From an uncultured Peptoniphilus sp. (GTDB lineage: Bacteria > Bacillota > Clostridia > Tissierellales > Peptoniphilaceae), in contig NZ_CALUAA010000006.1 of NCBI RefSeq assembly GCF_943913915.1, positions 1-64,000 on the forward strand: a stretch of 64,000 bases of DNA. Reading direction: 5' to 3'. The notes beneath the pieces were generated by a model. The model saw only the letters and a program-made list of their open reading frames with translations, made no database searches and had not been told where the DNA came from. The position numbers and the translations under genes are program-made. The stretch's first letter is position 1, and every line of letters starts with the position of its first letter. Of this stretch, positions 1 through 8,112 are shown piece by piece.

Positions 1-129
1 CCACATAGTTCTGCTTCCAAATTTATATCTATCGTGTTTTAAAACATGTCTTAAAGAATAAATCATAAGTCCAACTTCTAAAATAATAATAGGTATAAGT
101 ATCGGCAAATATTCTCTAACAATATCCAT
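1..129 (-). CDS. PLDc_N-type small membrane protein, truncated at window edge
   Basis: The first 43 codons of a leftward gene are present; the rest lies outside the window. The visible protein starts MDIVREYLPILIPIIILE, a hydrophobic segment, and continues with a LRHVLKHDRYKFG-type stretch. That layout (one membrane helix, then a basic His/Lys turn and a YxFG motif) is typical of the phospholipase D-nuclease N-terminal (PLDc_N) family. Such proteins often accompany ABC-transporter operons such as B. subtilis yxlE. The ATG at 127-129 is preceded by GGAGG on the minus strand at 135-139 with good spacing. The promoter and an 11-bp direct repeat lie just upstream. Function is inferred from family resemblance only. 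Confidence 0.7.
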   Translation of the reverse strand, partial: MDIVREYLPILIPIIILEVGLMIYSLRHVLKHDRYKFGSRTMW

Positions 130-151
130 AATAATCCCTCCTTGATTTTAT

Positions 152-181
152 ATCTTATGGGTTTACTCAATATACCGTCAA
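152..181 (-). promoter_or_regulatory. sigma-A-type promoter of the edge PLDc_N gene
   Basis: On the minus strand TTGACG (176-181) is followed after 18 bp by TAAGAT (152-157). Transcription would start almost at the ribosome binding site. The -35 hexamer is part of the tandem 11-bp repeat at 175-196. Confidence 0.55.
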
Positions 182-196
182 GAAACCTTCAAGAAA
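175..196 (-). repeat. two tandem 11-bp direct repeats over the -35 region
   Basis: CCGTCAAGAAA (175-185) and CCTTCAAGAAA (186-196) are contiguous and identical at 10 of 11 positions. An 11-bp period puts both units on the same DNA face. This is the usual operator geometry of OmpR-family response regulators. The cognate regulator is not in this window. Confidence 0.55.
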
Positions 197-275
197 CATA
201 ACTTACTCAAGTTAACCACAGAGAAACTCAACTTTCTATGATTTATGTGAACATCTATTTTCACCAACATCATAT

Positions 276-315
276 AAAAATGACCCTTGAGATTTAAAAT
301 CTCAGGGGTCATTTT
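276..315 (-). terminator. rho-independent terminator of murJ
   Basis: A near-perfect hairpin (arms around TGACCCTTGAGAT and ATCTCAGGGGTCA) is flanked by A and T runs. It lies about 65 bp beyond the murJ stop, and its T-run is usable on either strand. Confidence 0.8.
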
Positions 316-378
316 TGTCGATTCTTTCTTAGTTTTTTATTATTTTTGCTTCTTCTTCTTGCAAACGCGGAGTCCAAT

Positions 379-1944
379 TTAAGCGCGGGCGCGTTTCCGT
401 TTAGCCCAGCGAATTTGAAGGATCTTCTTGATATCCTTGGCTTCTTTCAAGCCTAAGAGGTCGAGAATCACGAAGTAAAGGATAGAAGAAAGGCCTACGG
501 TTACGAGGAAGAGCACGAGCTGCAGCACGCGATTGGAGCCGATAAAGTTCAGGCCTGTAAAGTAGAGGAAGTAGGCGAAGACGCCCATAACACTTGCGGC
601 CATAAGGGTCTTGACGGTGATCTTAACATAGCTTCTCATGCCGATATGGCCGATTTTGCGTCTGAGGAGGGTAAAGGAAACCCAGGTTACCACCGTTTGG
701 GCAATGGAAACCGAAAGAGCCAGGCCGTTGATGCCCATGGCGCGCACAAGGATAAGATTACACCCTACATTGAAGAGTACATTGACGATGCCGAGATAAA
801 AGGGCGTCTTCGTATCTTCCAAGCTATAGAACACGCGGTTTTGCACATTGTTTACAGAAATAGACACGAGGGCTAAAGTGTAAAATCTGAGACAGACCGC
901 CGTGGCATCGGCGTCGGCTTGTGTAAAGACGCCGCGCATAAAGGCGAGCTCCACAATAGGTTGTGCGAGTACAATAAGCCCCACCATGGCGGGAATGGTA
1001 ATAAGGAGCACCGAGCGGACGGAGCCGTTCATAATGCGCTTGCCCTTTTCCATTTCCCCTTCGTCAAAGGCCTTACTCATGGCCGGGTAAATCACCGAAG
1101 TAATGGCGGTAATGAAGATGCCGATAACGAGGACATTTAATTTATTCGCGTAGTCCAGACGGCTCATAGAACCGGAAGCGAGACCCGATGCCAGCGCGCG
1201 GTTTACCAAGGTGTTAATATTATTGACACTTACCGTAATAATGGCCGGGATGGCTAACAGTAAAGTTTGCCGCGTATGCTGATCTTTTAAATCCAGGATC
1301 GGCTGAAAGCGATAGCCCACCTTGACGGAGCCGTAGAGCACGGCAATAAATTCCGCCACCACCGCCACTACGGATACGATGGTAAGGCCGTAAATACCTC
1401 CACCTGAAGAAAATACAGCGAGGTAAATAAGATAGACCAGGTTCAGCCAAATGGGCACGGATGCCGCAATGCCGAAGCGATTATGGAAATGCAGATAGCC
1501 CGTAAAAATCCCCTCGTAGGCAGAGAACAGAATGACGGGCATACCGAGTTGAATCAACTGCACGGTAAGCGCCTTCGTACGGGCGTCGAATCTAGGGCCC
1601 ACAAGCATGGTGAGGAGCGGCGCCCCGACGATTCCGAGAATCATAATGAGGATCGTAAGAAGACTTACGATCACGAAAATATTATTTGTAAATTTATGTT
1701 TTCCCTCTTCGCCATGGCGGGAAAATACGGATTGCAGACCGGGAATAAATACGGTACTGATGCCCATGACGATGTACATACTCACCGTCGATGTTGCCGA
1801 TTGGGCGGCGACAAATGCGTCTTTTTCAAAACCCGCCCCGAATATGGCGGCCACCATAGATTCTCGAACGAAGCCCATCATCTTCCCGATAAGGGAAAAC
1901 AAAATAATGAGCACCGTCGATTTGGCGATGGATGTCTTTTTCAT
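379..1944 (-). CDS. murJ: Lipid II flippase MurJ
   Basis: Polytopic MOP-superfamily protein of 521 aa, the usual length for MurJ/MviN, which moves lipid II across the membrane for peptidoglycan synthesis. The N-terminus has the characteristic GKxxGFVRE segment and the hydrophobic pattern fits 12-14 helices. The C-terminus is basic (RWAKRKRARA). The ATG at 1942-1944 has GGAGG five bases upstream. It is transcribed alone, divergent from the amidase gene, and ends in a strong terminator. Two further cell-wall enzymes follow, so this end of the window is an envelope cluster. The family call is firm; flippase activity is from the family. Confidence 0.93.
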   Translation of the reverse strand: MKKTSIAKSTVLIILFSLIGKMMGFVRESMVAAIFGAGFEKDAFVAAQSATSTVSMYIVMGISTVFIPGLQSVFSRHGEEGKHKFTNNIFVIVSLLTILIMILGIVGAPLLTMLVGPRFDARTKALTVQLIQLGMPVILFSAYEGIFTGYLHFHNRFGIAASVPIWLNLVYLIYLAVFSSGGGIYGLTIVSVVAVVAEFIAVLYGSVKVGYRFQPILDLKDQHTRQTLLLAIPAIITVSVNNINTLVNRALASGLASGSMSRLDYANKLNVLVIGIFITAITSVIYPAMSKAFDEGEMEKGKRIMNGSVRSVLLITIPAMVGLIVLAQPIVELAFMRGVFTQADADATAVCLRFYTLALVSISVNNVQNRVFYSLEDTKTPFYLGIVNVLFNVGCNLILVRAMGINGLALSVSIAQTVVTWVSFTLLRRKIGHIGMRSYVKITVKTLMAASVMGVFAYFLYFTGLNFIGSNRVLQLVLFLVTVGLSSILYFVILDLLGLKEAKDIKKILQIRWAKRKRARA

Positions 1945-1966
1945 AGAGTCCTCCTTACAAACCTAC

Positions 1967-1975
1967 ATTATACCA
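1967..1975 (-). promoter_or_regulatory. extended -10 promoter of murJ
   Basis: TGGTATAAT on the minus strand (TATAAT at 1967-1972 with an upstream TG) lies 23 bp before the murJ ATG. A TTGAAA sits 19 bp further upstream, a long spacer, so the extended -10 probably carries the promoter. Confidence 0.6.
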
Positions 1976-2075
1976 AATGAAGTCCGTTTGATTTCAAGGT
2001 TTTCGTTAAGAAAACAAATTTCTATAAAGATTCCTTGTGAAATATATGGTAGAATCGAAATAATAGGAGGATCTT

Positions 2076-2930
2076 ATGAAACGCTTTGTACTTATTTCCA
2101 TACTCTTACTCGTCTTGACAGGCATCGGGTTGAAGCTCTATGCCCGCCAGACGGAAACCGAACATAATTTGGCCGCTCAAAAGGAAGAAACCCGCCGAGA
2201 AATTGAGGAAGAGCCGGAGATTCCCGCACCTGAACCAGAGGAGGATCCGGAACCCGAGGTGACGGAACCCGAGCCTGCCACGGAGAACATGGTGCCTGCG
2301 AACGGCCCTTTGATCTGTTTGGACGCCGGCCACCAGGAAAGAGGTAACGGCGATCCGGAAACTATCGCCCCCTCCTCAACCCAAACCAAGCCGAAAGTCG
2401 CCTCCGGAACCCGAGGTGTCTCAACAGGCATCGATGAATACGTCTTTACCCTCCGCTTTTCCATGATCCTGAAAGATAAGCTGGAGGCGGCGGGATACCG
2501 TGTAGGCATGGTCAGGGATCGCCACGACGTGGACATTTCCAATCAAGAGCGGGCACAGATTGCCAATAATATGGGCGCCGATCTCTACCTCAGAATCCAC
2601 GCCAACGGCATAGGAGATTCTTCAGTAAAGGGCATCGAAACCTATTATCCTTCCCCAAATAACCCGGACATCGGCCACCTTTCCGCCCCCTCTGAAAAAC
2701 TTTCCCAATTGATCTTACAGGAAATGGCCTCAGCTACCGGCGCCCGGGCCCGAGGCGCCATCGCCCGAGACGATTTAACGGGCACGAATTTCGCCACCAT
2801 GCCCAGCTCTTTAATCGAATGTGGCTATATGTCCAATCCGGAAGAAGACCGCCTCTTAAACGACGATGAATATTTAAATAAAATGGCCGACGGCATCGTA
2901 CAGGCGCTGAATCTTTATTATCAGTCATAA
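2076..2930 (+). CDS. N-acetylmuramoyl-L-alanine amidase (Amidase_3)
   Basis: Zinc amidase that cleaves the lactyl-amide bond between MurNAc and the stem peptide. A short N-terminal membrane segment (residues about 3-20) is followed by a Glu/Pro-rich linker (about 35-70), which anchors the enzyme outside the membrane. The catalytic domain starts at CLDAGHQ (first zinc His), continues with the IDEY glutamate and RIHAN histidine, and ends with the IECGYMSN catalytic glutamate. Length is 284 aa. GGAGG lies just before the ATG, with an extended -10 TAGAAT at 2050-2055. It shares the intergenic region with murJ and a bidirectional terminator with the next gene. Domain call firm; which wall process it serves is unknown. 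Confidence 0.92.
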   Translation: MKRFVLISILLLVLTGIGLKLYARQTETEHNLAAQKEETRREIEEEPEIPAPEPEEDPEPEVTEPEPATENMVPANGPLICLDAGHQERGNGDPETIAPSSTQTKPKVASGTRGVSTGIDEYVFTLRFSMILKDKLEAAGYRVGMVRDRHDVDISNQERAQIANNMGADLYLRIHANGIGDSSVKGIETYYPSPNNPDIGHLSAPSEKLSQLILQEMASATGARARGAIARDDLTGTNFATMPSSLIECGYMSNPEEDRLLNDDEYLNKMADGIVQALNLYYQS

Positions 2931-2972
2931 AAAAAGACCCTTCGAGGAATCTTCCCCTCGAAAGGTCTTTTT
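2931..2972. terminator. bidirectional terminator between convergent wall genes
   Basis: Hairpin with arms AAGACCCTTCGAGG and CCCTCGAAAGGTCTT, A-run on the left and T-run on the right. It serves both the amidase (+) and the NamZ-like gene (-). Confidence 0.85.
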
Positions 2973-2973
2973 C

Positions 2974-4632
2974 TTATTTGTAGAGTAAATAGGCTTGTCG
3001 TTGTGTTTTAAATAAATTCACATCTTTTTCGTATGCCTTTACGATCTCTTCAGGGGATTTCCGCGCTCTGAAGAGATTCGCCATTTGTTCCGATCCTTGA
3101 ATGAGATAGAACATGGAATAGGGTTTTTTACATTCAGGAACATTGATGGGGCGCATTTGATTGGCCACCGCCAGTGTGTAGACTCCCGTACGGGCCGGGT
3201 TAAAGCTGCGCCAGTCCGTAACCTTTACCCGCACGCCGCCGCGGTTTCCCTTGGGTGCCGGGACGAAGCGCACGCCGGGAAGACCCGATGCGTTTAAGCG
3301 TCTCGCGTATTCATTGGAGTTTAAGTTTTTGCCGCCGACCCAGTGGAAATATTCGCTTTGGCCGATGCCCGTCTGCTCCCCGCTTCCCGTGGCCATGTAC
3401 AAAAAGGCGCTTTCAAGATTGGGGATATTCGGGCTGGTTTGAGCGAAGGGCAGGCCCGTATCTTGCCACACCATGTCGCGGGTCCAGTTTTTCATGGTAA
3501 CGACGGTGAGATCGGCGCCGATTTCCCGATTGAAGAACTGCCCCAGCTCGCCGACGGTCATGCCGTGGGCCATGGGCATTTTGTCGATGCCGACAAAGCT
3601 TTTAAACCGGGTCTCTCTTAAAAAGCCTTCCACGATGGTGCCGCCCAGGGGATTGGGGCGGTCCAAGACGACGATGGGGATGTTATTTTCCTTCGCCGCC
3701 ACCATGGCGTTTTGCAATGTGGAAATATAAGTGTAGGTTCGGGAGCCGATGTCCTGCATGTCGAAGAGGAGGACGTCCACGTTTTGAAGCATTTCCCTCG
3801 AGGGTTTCCGAGTCGGCCCGTAAAGGCTGTAAACCGGAAGGTTCATCTTTTTGTCGAAGTAGCTCTTCACGTATTTCCCCGCCGGTTGCTTGCCGTCAAG
3901 GCCGTGCTCAGGGCTATAGAGAGCTGTGAGCTTCGTATTGGGATAAGCTTTAAGCTTTTCTGCAACGGGCACGCCATTCGCGTCGACTCCCGTTTGATTG
4001 GTAATGAGACCCACGCGCTTGCCGTCAATGAGATTTGCATATTCCGTAAAGAGTCGCTCATTTCCGAGGACGACACGGCCTTTAATCTCAGGCACTTTCG
4101 GCGTGTCGGGTATCGGGGTGGCCGAGTCTCCTTGGCCGGGTTTCGAAGATGTAGTCGTGATCAGAGCTTCGTTTTTAGTGCGATTGTAATCGACGCTGAA
4201 GCCTAATATCTCGCCCATGCTTCGCAGCTGGAAATAATTGAATCCGCGAATATTGTAGGTTTTTTCTATAATATCCACCGGGTTTTCCCCTTTTACGCGA
4301 ATGTTCATGGTCTTCGGGATCGCTTGTTCCCGCTCGCCGCCGATATTGTCGCCTTGAAAGCTTTTGTAGCGGCCTTTTCTATCCATGGTAATGATCTTAC
4401 TGTCTCCTTCTACGGAGAAATCGATCTTTCCTTCCAGAGCTTTCGCCAGATCTCTAAGTCGGTAATAGTTATAGCCCTCGATATTGTAACCTCGCACATC
4501 GGTAAGTTCGCCGTCTACGCGAAGTTTTTGAGGACTCTTAACGCCCCGGGCACTTTTCGCTTCCGAGATAGTGGGAAAAAGTGCCAGACAAAAGACAAGT
4601 ATCAGTATCCAAAATTGCTTTAATGGTTTCAT
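2974..4632 (-). CDS. NamZ-like exo-beta-N-acetylmuramidase (DUF1343) with N-terminal stalk repeats
   Basis: 552 aa with an N-terminal signal peptide (basic MKPLK, hydrophobic core, cleavage near ISEAKSA). Residues about 35-160 hold two copies of a copper-amine-oxidase-N-like stalk module; each carries a YNxxGxNYxxLR core (YNIEGYNYYRLRD and YNIRGFNYFQLRS). From about residue 190 the DUF1343 domain begins (GKRVGLITNQTGVD, SPEHGLDG, LLFDMQDIGSRTYTY, LDRPNPLGG). That is the NamZ family, which releases MurNAc from glycan ends. GGAG precedes the ATG. Secretion and domain order are clear; a wall-turnover role beside the amidase is inferred. Confidence 0.88.
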   Translation of the reverse strand: MKPLKQFWILILVFCLALFPTISEAKSARGVKSPQKLRVDGELTDVRGYNIEGYNYYRLRDLAKALEGKIDFSVEGDSKIITMDRKGRYKSFQGDNIGGEREQAIPKTMNIRVKGENPVDIIEKTYNIRGFNYFQLRSMGEILGFSVDYNRTKNEALITTTSSKPGQGDSATPIPDTPKVPEIKGRVVLGNERLFTEYANLIDGKRVGLITNQTGVDANGVPVAEKLKAYPNTKLTALYSPEHGLDGKQPAGKYVKSYFDKKMNLPVYSLYGPTRKPSREMLQNVDVLLFDMQDIGSRTYTYISTLQNAMVAAKENNIPIVVLDRPNPLGGTIVEGFLRETRFKSFVGIDKMPMAHGMTVGELGQFFNREIGADLTVVTMKNWTRDMVWQDTGLPFAQTSPNIPNLESAFLYMATGSGEQTGIGQSEYFHWVGGKNLNSNEYARRLNASGLPGVRFVPAPKGNRGGVRVKVTDWRSFNPARTGVYTLAVANQMRPINVPECKKPYSMFYLIQGSEQMANLFRARKSPEEIVKAYEKDVNLFKTQRQAYLLYK

Positions 4633-4712
4633 CGTCCACTCCTTTCGACTTTATTATAAAGTGAATAGAAAGAAAAATCTTTTATTCCCTCTATATGTCT
4701 CCAATTTGACAC

Positions 4713-4742
4713 AAAAAAAGAAAGGACGACCCTTTCTTTTTT
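4713..4742 (-). terminator. terminator of the MarR gene
   Basis: Hairpin GAAAGG-acga-CCTTTC with long flanking A/T runs, immediately after the marR stop codon (4746-4748, minus strand). Confidence 0.75.
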
Positions 4743-4745
4743 CAA

Positions 4746-5252
4746 TCATTGTTTTTTAAGTAGACGTTGTTCTTCTTTTCTGGCAAGGCGTTGTTCGTTT
4801 TGAATTTCTCTTACTTTTTCAGACTCGTTAAAGAGGGAATCGATGGTTTCCATCGACTTCAACAGAAACTGTAAGTCACCGTCTGTTAAGTAGTTTCCCA
4901 GTTTGTTATAAAGGGGCGCAACGATGCTGCTGAACTCCTCTATATAGTTTTCACCTTGTTCCGTTAGATAGATATTCACAACTCGGGAATCTGTAACCGA
5001 TCGTTTACGATATACATAACCTTTCTCTTCGAGTACGGTACATACTTTTGAAATATTTCCGTGATCTCGATGAAGGGATCTGGCGATCGAGCGAATAGAT
5101 GTATCCTCTAATGAGTCGATTTTTCCCAAAACGAGAAGTTGGAGTTGCGTCAACATGTAGTTTTTGGAAAAATATTCCGTTAATGAGCTCTTAGTATCGC
5201 ACGCTTCCTTCAGTAGATTCCAATAAGTCCATAAAAATTCTCTGGCCTCCAT
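4746..5252 (-). CDS. MarR-family transcriptional regulator
   Basis: 168 aa winged-helix protein. Residues about 50-110 match the MarR DNA-binding domain (TSIRSIARSLHRDHGNISK helix-turn-helix, then the EKGYVYRKRSVTDSRVVNIYLTEQG wing region). The C-terminal tail is unusually charged and Gln/Arg/Lys-rich (ARKEEQRLLKKQ), possibly a short coiled coil. The gene is monocistronic, with its own terminator, and sits between the NamZ gene and the suf operon. No obvious target operon is adjacent, so the ligand and regulon are unknown. It is not closely similar in sequence to the second MarR protein at 35.8 kb. Confidence 0.85.
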   Translation of the reverse strand: MEAREFLWTYWNLLKEACDTKSSLTEYFSKNYMLTQLQLLVLGKIDSLEDTSIRSIARSLHRDHGNISKVCTVLEEKGYVYRKRSVTDSRVVNIYLTEQGENYIEEFSSIVAPLYNKLGNYLTDGDLQFLLKSMETIDSLFNESEKVREIQNEQRLARKEEQRLLKKQ

Positions 5253-5391
5253 GGCCGACCTCCTTCGTGCCGATGAATGTCTACTATATGATTTAGGGCT
5301 TTATCTTGTTATCAGTAATTATACCATATCTCCCATGTTTTTTATAAAATCATTTAGATTTCTTTTGATTTTTATAAAAATTTTCTTCGAA

Positions 5392-5428
5392 AAAAGCCCT
5401 CCATCTTAAATATAGATGGAGGGCTTTT
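5392..5428 (-). terminator. terminator of the suf operon
   Basis: Strong hairpin AAGCCCTCCATCT / AGATGGAGGGCTT with A and T runs, just after the sufU stop codon on the minus strand. Confidence 0.85.
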
Positions 5429-5443
5429 GTTTATCTCGCTATT

Positions 5444-5872
5444 TTATTTTGCTTCTAAAACATTTTTCAGCGTATACCAGGGAAGAACGGCGCATTTTAC
5501 CCGAGCGGGCAATTTGGAGACGCCTTCAAACGCCATAGCATCTTCAAGTGCGTCTTCTTCTTCTTCTGTAATGGAAACACCTTTAATCATGCCGATAAAG
5601 GTATCGGCGAGATGAATGGCTTCTTCCCGTGTCTTGCCTCGCACGGTGTCGATCATAATCGAGGTGGAGGCTTGGGAAATGGCACAGCCAGCGCCTGTGT
5701 AGGAAAGATCCTTCAGCGTGTCGCCGTCCATTTTAATTTGCAGAGTAATTTCGTCGCCGCAACTCGGATTGTGTCCGAGTTCTTTGTAATCAGGATCGTC
5801 TAAATCTCCCTTATTGTGCTCACTTCTGGATTCTTCCATAATAAGCGTGGTGTAAATATCATCGAGTGCCAA
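5444..5872 (-). CDS. sufU: SufU, zinc-dependent sulfurtransferase / Fe-S assembly partner of SufS
   Basis: 142 aa, standard for SufU, which accepts persulfide sulfur from SufS and passes it to SufBCD. The three metal/sulfur cysteines are visible in NPSCGDE (about residue 38), GAGCAIS (about 62) and VKCAVLPW (about 125). The SufU-type insertion between the second and third cysteines is also present. The start overlaps the sufS C-terminus by 14 bp, so the genes are translationally coupled. It is the last gene of sufCBDSU, followed by a terminator. Confidence 0.93.
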   Translation of the reverse strand: MALDDIYTTLIMEESRSEHNKGDLDDPDYKELGHNPSCGDEITLQIKMDGDTLKDLSYTGAGCAISQASTSIMIDTVRGKTREEAIHLADTFIGMIKGVSITEEEEDALEDAMAFEGVSKLPARVKCAVLPWYTLKNVLEAK

Positions 5873-7106
5873 GACCCATCAACCTCCTTACTTCATCGAG
5901 TCCCTTCAGAAAATAATCCACTTCTTCAATGGTGTTGTAAATTGCAAAGGATGCCCGGCAGGAGAAGTGAATGCCGAAGCTTCGATGCAGGGGTTGGGCG
6001 CAGTGGTGGCCGCTTCGAATAGCAATACCTTTGGAATCTAAAATCGACGCCACATCGTGGGGGTGCACATCTTTAAAGTTAAAGGTAATGAGCCCGCCGC
6101 GAGGATTGGTCGGTTTGGAGAGAATGGTGATGTCGTCCATGTCTTTCATATGATCGTAGGCATAATCGGTAAGATAGCTTTCGTATTCGTGAATTTTATC
6201 GAGACCGATAGCATTTAAATAGTCGATGGCCACAGGAAGGCTGGCAGCAGCCCCTACATCCTGTGTGCCGGCTTCAAAGCGCGCCGGCGCCTGTTGGAAG
6301 GTGGTGTGGTCCTCGTAAACGTATTCGATCATGTCGCCGCCGTACATATAGGGCTTCATAGCGTTTAAATGCTCGAGCTTGCCGTATAAGGCGCCTGCGC
6401 CCATGGCGGCGAGCATTTTGTGGCCACTGAATACGTAGAAATCGCAGTCCAGATCTTTTACATTGACGGGCATATGGGGAGCCGCTTGGGCACCGTCTAC
6501 AACGGCGATCCCCTCGGGGTTTACTTTGCGCAAGTGGGCGATCATTTTCTTTACTTCGGGCATGGTACCGAGGACATTGGAAGATTGAGTAATAGCCAAG
6601 ATTTTGGTCTTCGCCGTCACTTTTTCTTCCACTTCTGACCATGGGATCTCTTTATTGTCGTTGATGTAGAGATAGCGAAGGGTGGCCCCTGTCTTTTCAG
6701 CCGCATATTGCCAGGTTACGAGGTTGGCGTGGTGTTCCATAATGGAAATCACAATCTCATCTCCGGGCTTTAAGTTTTCAAGGGCGTAGCTGTAGGTGAT
6801 CAGGTTCAGCGCTTCGGTGGCGTTGCGGGTAAAGACGATTTCAGCAGGGTCCTCTGCGCCGATAAAGTTCTTTACCGATTCTCTCGCTCCTTCGTACACT
6901 TCCGTCGCCGCCATGGACAGGCGATGGGCTCCGCGGTGGGGCCCGCCGTTATGATAACGATAGTAATCGCTCATGGCGTCGATAACGGCCTTAGGCTTTT
7001 GGGTTGTAGCGGCGGAATCTAAATAAACGAGAGGTTTATCTTTTTCCGCTAATTCCAAATAAGGAAAATCCTTCCGGATTTCTTTGATTTCGCTAGGCTG
7101 TAACAT
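5859..7106 (-). CDS. sufS: SufS cysteine desulfurase
   Basis: 415 aa PLP enzyme of the group II desulfurases, which takes sulfur from cysteine for the SUF system. The PLP lysine lies in FSGHKMLAAMGAG and the catalytic cysteine in RSGHHCAQPLH near the C-terminus, with the short group II cysteine loop. The TQKPKAVID segment and HRGAHRLS loop are also typical. The start lies inside the sufD end (14 bp overlap) and the stop inside sufU. A separate NifS-type desulfurase is encoded at 49.8 kb next to mnmA, so sulfur for clusters and for tRNA is probably split between the two. Confidence 0.95.
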   Translation of the reverse strand: MLQPSEIKEIRKDFPYLELAEKDKPLVYLDSAATTQKPKAVIDAMSDYYRYHNGGPHRGAHRLSMAATEVYEGARESVKNFIGAEDPAEIVFTRNATEALNLITYSYALENLKPGDEIVISIMEHHANLVTWQYAAEKTGATLRYLYINDNKEIPWSEVEEKVTAKTKILAITQSSNVLGTMPEVKKMIAHLRKVNPEGIAVVDGAQAAPHMPVNVKDLDCDFYVFSGHKMLAAMGAGALYGKLEHLNAMKPYMYGGDMIEYVYEDHTTFQQAPARFEAGTQDVGAAASLPVAIDYLNAIGLDKIHEYESYLTDYAYDHMKDMDDITILSKPTNPRGGLITFNFKDVHPHDVASILDSKGIAIRSGHHCAQPLHRSFGIHFSCRASFAIYNTIEEVDYFLKGLDEVRRLMGLGTR

Positions 7107-8112
7107 TTTCTCGTCTCCTCAAAATAGTTTCTAATTGTTCATAGATCAATGCCCGTTCGTTATCATATATAACGGCATCGATCACCGGCGCAAACTTCGC
7201 ATCGATAATCATGCGCTCGGCGGTTTTTTCGTCGAAACCGCGGGTGAGGAAGTAAAAGAGCATGTCCTGATCGATTCTTCCCGCACTGGCGGCGTGATTG
7301 CCCTCTACGTCGTCTTCGTGACTTAAAAGAGCGGGAACGGAAAGGCTTCTCGCAGTGGAATCCAATAAAATAGCAAATTCTTCTTCATTGCCTCGGCTAT
7401 GTTTACTGCCTTCTAAAAAGTCGATGCGACTTTTAAATACCTTATAGGCATTGTCCATAAGGGCGCCGTCTACGACGAGATTTGAGGTGGTGTCGATTCC
7501 CTCGTGAATCATGTCGTAGACCAAATCGTAGGATTGACCGCCTTTTCCCAGGTAAATGGACTGAATATTGCCGAGGGAGTCTTCGCCCTTCAGATAGCAT
7601 TTCACATTGCTGGTCTCATCGCCCTCGCCCATGTGGAAGATATAGCAATCCAGCTTTGCTCCTTCTTCGACAATGGCGCCGAGGGAAAGATAATTGGCCA
7701 CTTCACTCTCGTCCATATTGACGAAATAAAGACGTGCTACGGCGTTTTTCTTAACGTGAATGCGCATAAGGGCGGAGCGATAGCCTGCTTTTTTCTCAGA
7801 GGCGAAATAGCCGGTAAGGCGCGCATTTTCCGCTACATTAAAATCTAAGGTTACAATCTCGTCCTCTTCCCCGTCCAGTCTGTGAACGCCGAGGTCTTTC
7901 GAGCACGTTATATTATAGTGCTTGGCGATCGTGGAGCTTTTGTCGTGAAGTTCCACCATTTCTCTGCTGATACCGTAATCGTAATCTTTAAAGACTTCGG
8001 CGGCAGTGACCTCTTCATCGCCTCTTACTTCTGTTTCTTCAATTTCCGCTTCATTTACTTTTAAATATGAGTAGGTTTTATAATCTAATATATTACCTGT
8101 ATGTGCCTTCAT
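7093..8112 (-). CDS. sufD: SufD scaffold protein
   Basis: 339 aa member of the SufBD beta-helix family and partner of SufB and SufC in cluster assembly. The C-terminal region holds the conserved SHEDDVEGNHAASAGRIDQ motif and the Y-F-L-T-R-G segment shared with SufB. It is shorter than E. coli SufD (423 aa). The ATG overlaps the sufB stop (TAATG). SufD rather than a second SufB is supported by lower similarity and by position. Confidence 0.92.
   Translation of the reverse strand: MKAHTGNILDYKTYSYLKVNEAEIEETEVRGDEEVTAAEVFKDYDYGISREMVELHDKSSTIAKHYNITCSKDLGVHRLDGEEDEIVTLDFNVAENARLTGYFASEKKAGYRSALMRIHVKKNAVARLYFVNMDESEVANYLSLGAIVEEGAKLDCYIFHMGEGDETSNVKCYLKGEDSLGNIQSIYLGKGGQSYDLVYDMIHEGIDTTSNLVVDGALMDNAYKVFKSRIDFLEGSKHSRGNEEEFAILLDSTARSLSVPALLSHEDDVEGNHAASAGRIDQDMLFYFLTRGFDEKTAERMIIDAKFAPVIDAVIYDNERALIYEQLETILRRRENVTA

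Noticed and set aside
1483..2167. Plus-strand frames of 165 and 186 aa across murJ
   Set aside because: Antisense to murJ, His/Arg-rich composition without family features, and no ribosome sites.
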